Assembly: GCA_027422505.1 (NCBI GenBank)
Contig: JAPQWV010000367.1
Span: forward strand, 553,001 to 617,000
Direction of reading: 5' to 3'
Length of the DNA stretch: 64,000 nucleotides
Source of the DNA: Craterostigma plantagineum
Lineage: Eukaryota; Streptophyta; Magnoliopsida; Lamiales; Linderniaceae
The notes under the pieces were generated by a model, which worked only from the letters and a program-made list of their open reading frames with translations, did no database searches and was not told the origin of the DNA. Made by a program: the position numbers and the translations under genes. How positions within the stretch are numbered: position 1 is the first letter of the stretch; every line of letters starts with the position of its first letter. Positions 63,346 to 64,000 of this stretch are shown piece after piece.

Positions 63346-64000
63346 ATGATTTCTAAAAAAGCAGCCATCATAATCTCCGTCGCCGCCCTCGTAACGACGT
63401 GCGCCGCCGTCGCCGCGACGATAATCATCGTACGAGGAGAAGACGGTAATAACAGCAACAATCCCAACAGCAAAATAACCGAATCGGAAAGGGCCATCAA
63501 CAACCTCTGCGGTCGGACTCACTACCGAGAAACGTGCGTCGACGCCTTAACCAAAGCAACCAACTCCTCCGACCCCAAGACTCTGGTCAGGGTCGGGCTC
63601 GACGCCGCGAGGCAAGAGCTATCCTCAGCCATCGACGGGTCGTCTCTCTTCGTCAAATCGCCCTCGAAAGATTCCCCCGACGCAGCTCAGGCACGTCAGA
63701 TTTGCCAGAAGGTGCTCGACGATTCCATGAGGGATCTGAATCGAACGTTCGAAATGATGGAGGACTCGTACGTAATTACGGACGTCGGGAACTTCGCCGA
63801 CGACCTACAAACGTGGCTCACGGGCGCCCTGACCTTCCAAGAGACGTGCATGGACGCGCTCGAGGAGGCGAACGCGCCCGAGGCCGCTGAGATGAGGCGG
63901 CTATTGAGGGTCACCCGCGAGCTTGCCGTCAACGGCCTGAGCTTGGTCAAGGAATTCTCCGAGTCCTTCGTCGTCGGTTCGGGTCGGGTCGGTTCGAGCC
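63346..64000 (+). CDS. Pectinesterase with PMEI pro-domain, 5' part (runs off the window)
   Basis: 218 codons are visible, open to the window end. An N-terminal membrane anchor or signal segment (AAIIISVAALVTTCAAVAATIIIV cluster, about residues 6-29) is followed by a PME-inhibitor-like pro-domain with its Cys pattern (NNLCGRTHYRETC, about 54-66; RQICQ, about 117; FQETC, about 166). In type I pectinesterases this pro-domain is cleaved and a catalytic PME domain follows; that part lies beyond 64000. A stand-alone PMEI is the alternative, but the membrane anchor and length favour a pectinesterase. Located in the secretory pathway and cell wall. Confidence 0.82.
   Translation, partial: MISKKAAIIISVAALVTTCAAVAATIIIVRGEDGNNSNNPNSKITESERAINNLCGRTHYRETCVDALTKATNSSDPKTLVRVGLDAARQELSSAIDGSSLFVKSPSKDSPDAAQARQICQKVLDDSMRDLNRTFEMMEDSYVITDVGNFADDLQTWLTGALTFQETCMDALEEANAPEAAEMRRLLRVTRELAVNGLSLVKEFSESFVVGSGRVGSS

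Noticed and set aside
1..64000. tRNA, rRNA or known non-coding RNA genes
   Set aside because: No tRNA cloverleaf with correct A and B boxes, no rRNA-like block and no snoRNA or miRNA precursor that I could support; the B-box-like match at 56510 is only SINE-like.
1..64000. A biosynthetic gene cluster
   Set aside because: Neighbouring genes belong to unrelated pathways. The polygalacturonase and pectinesterase genes are both pectin-related, but two adjacent divergent genes are not enough.

Overview
This window is nuclear DNA from a flowering plant, most likely a eudicot. The genes have short GT-AG introns, are intact and have plant-specific architectures: a CAMTA factor, an AMSH-type deubiquitinase, an LLM-domain B-GATA factor, a type-B response regulator, Di19, PR-10, a GH28 polygalacturonase and a PMEI-pectinesterase. 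Between the genes lie LTR retrotransposons, hAT, PIF/Harbinger, Mutator-like and Stowaway-like elements. I cannot name the species.

Layout. 0.3-4.5 kb: CAMTA gene on the minus strand, all 12 coding exons placed. 5.0-9.0 kb: a non-autonomous hAT, a decayed PIF/Harbinger and a 379-bp repeat. 9.16-25.67 kb: a tandem triplication of a 5.50-kb unit. Each unit carries the putative first exon of a host gene and a Ty1/copia element (element A). A sits in that gene's putative intron (TSD GTATT). A's 3' LTR is split by a second, gag-only copia-type element B (TSD TAGAG), complete only in the last unit. The duplication junctions fuse B's LTR to the host promoter region through 8 bp of microhomology. 28.3-33.6 kb: a palindrome cluster, a 2.9-kb hAT with two in-frame stops, a Mutator-like MITE and another small hAT. 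33.7-37.7 kb: a 4.06-kb repeat element with an 8-bp TSD and about 122-128-bp tandem units carrying canonical heat-shock elements. It ends about 140 bp before the start codon of the AMSH gene (37.9-41.4 kb, with an apparent frameshift in exon 8). 42.5-46.9 kb: a Ty3/gypsy gag-only element (731-bp LTRs, TSD CATAT). 47-64 kb: gene-rich, with the GATA factor, an extensin-like protein, the type-B response regulator, Di19, PR-10, the polygalacturonase and the start of a pectinesterase gene that runs off the window.

Function. The intact genes are unrelated housekeeping, signalling and cell-wall genes, not a cluster. CAMTA (calcium), ARR-B (cytokinin) and GATA-LLM (cytokinin and light targets) are regulators; Di19 and PR-10 are stress-related; polygalacturonase and pectinesterase act on pectin in the wall. 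The most unusual features are the microhomology-joined triplication of a nested retrotransposon with a host exon, and heat-shock-element arrays in two unrelated repeat families, one abutting the AMSH promoter. All calls come from reading the sequence; no database search or alignment program was run.
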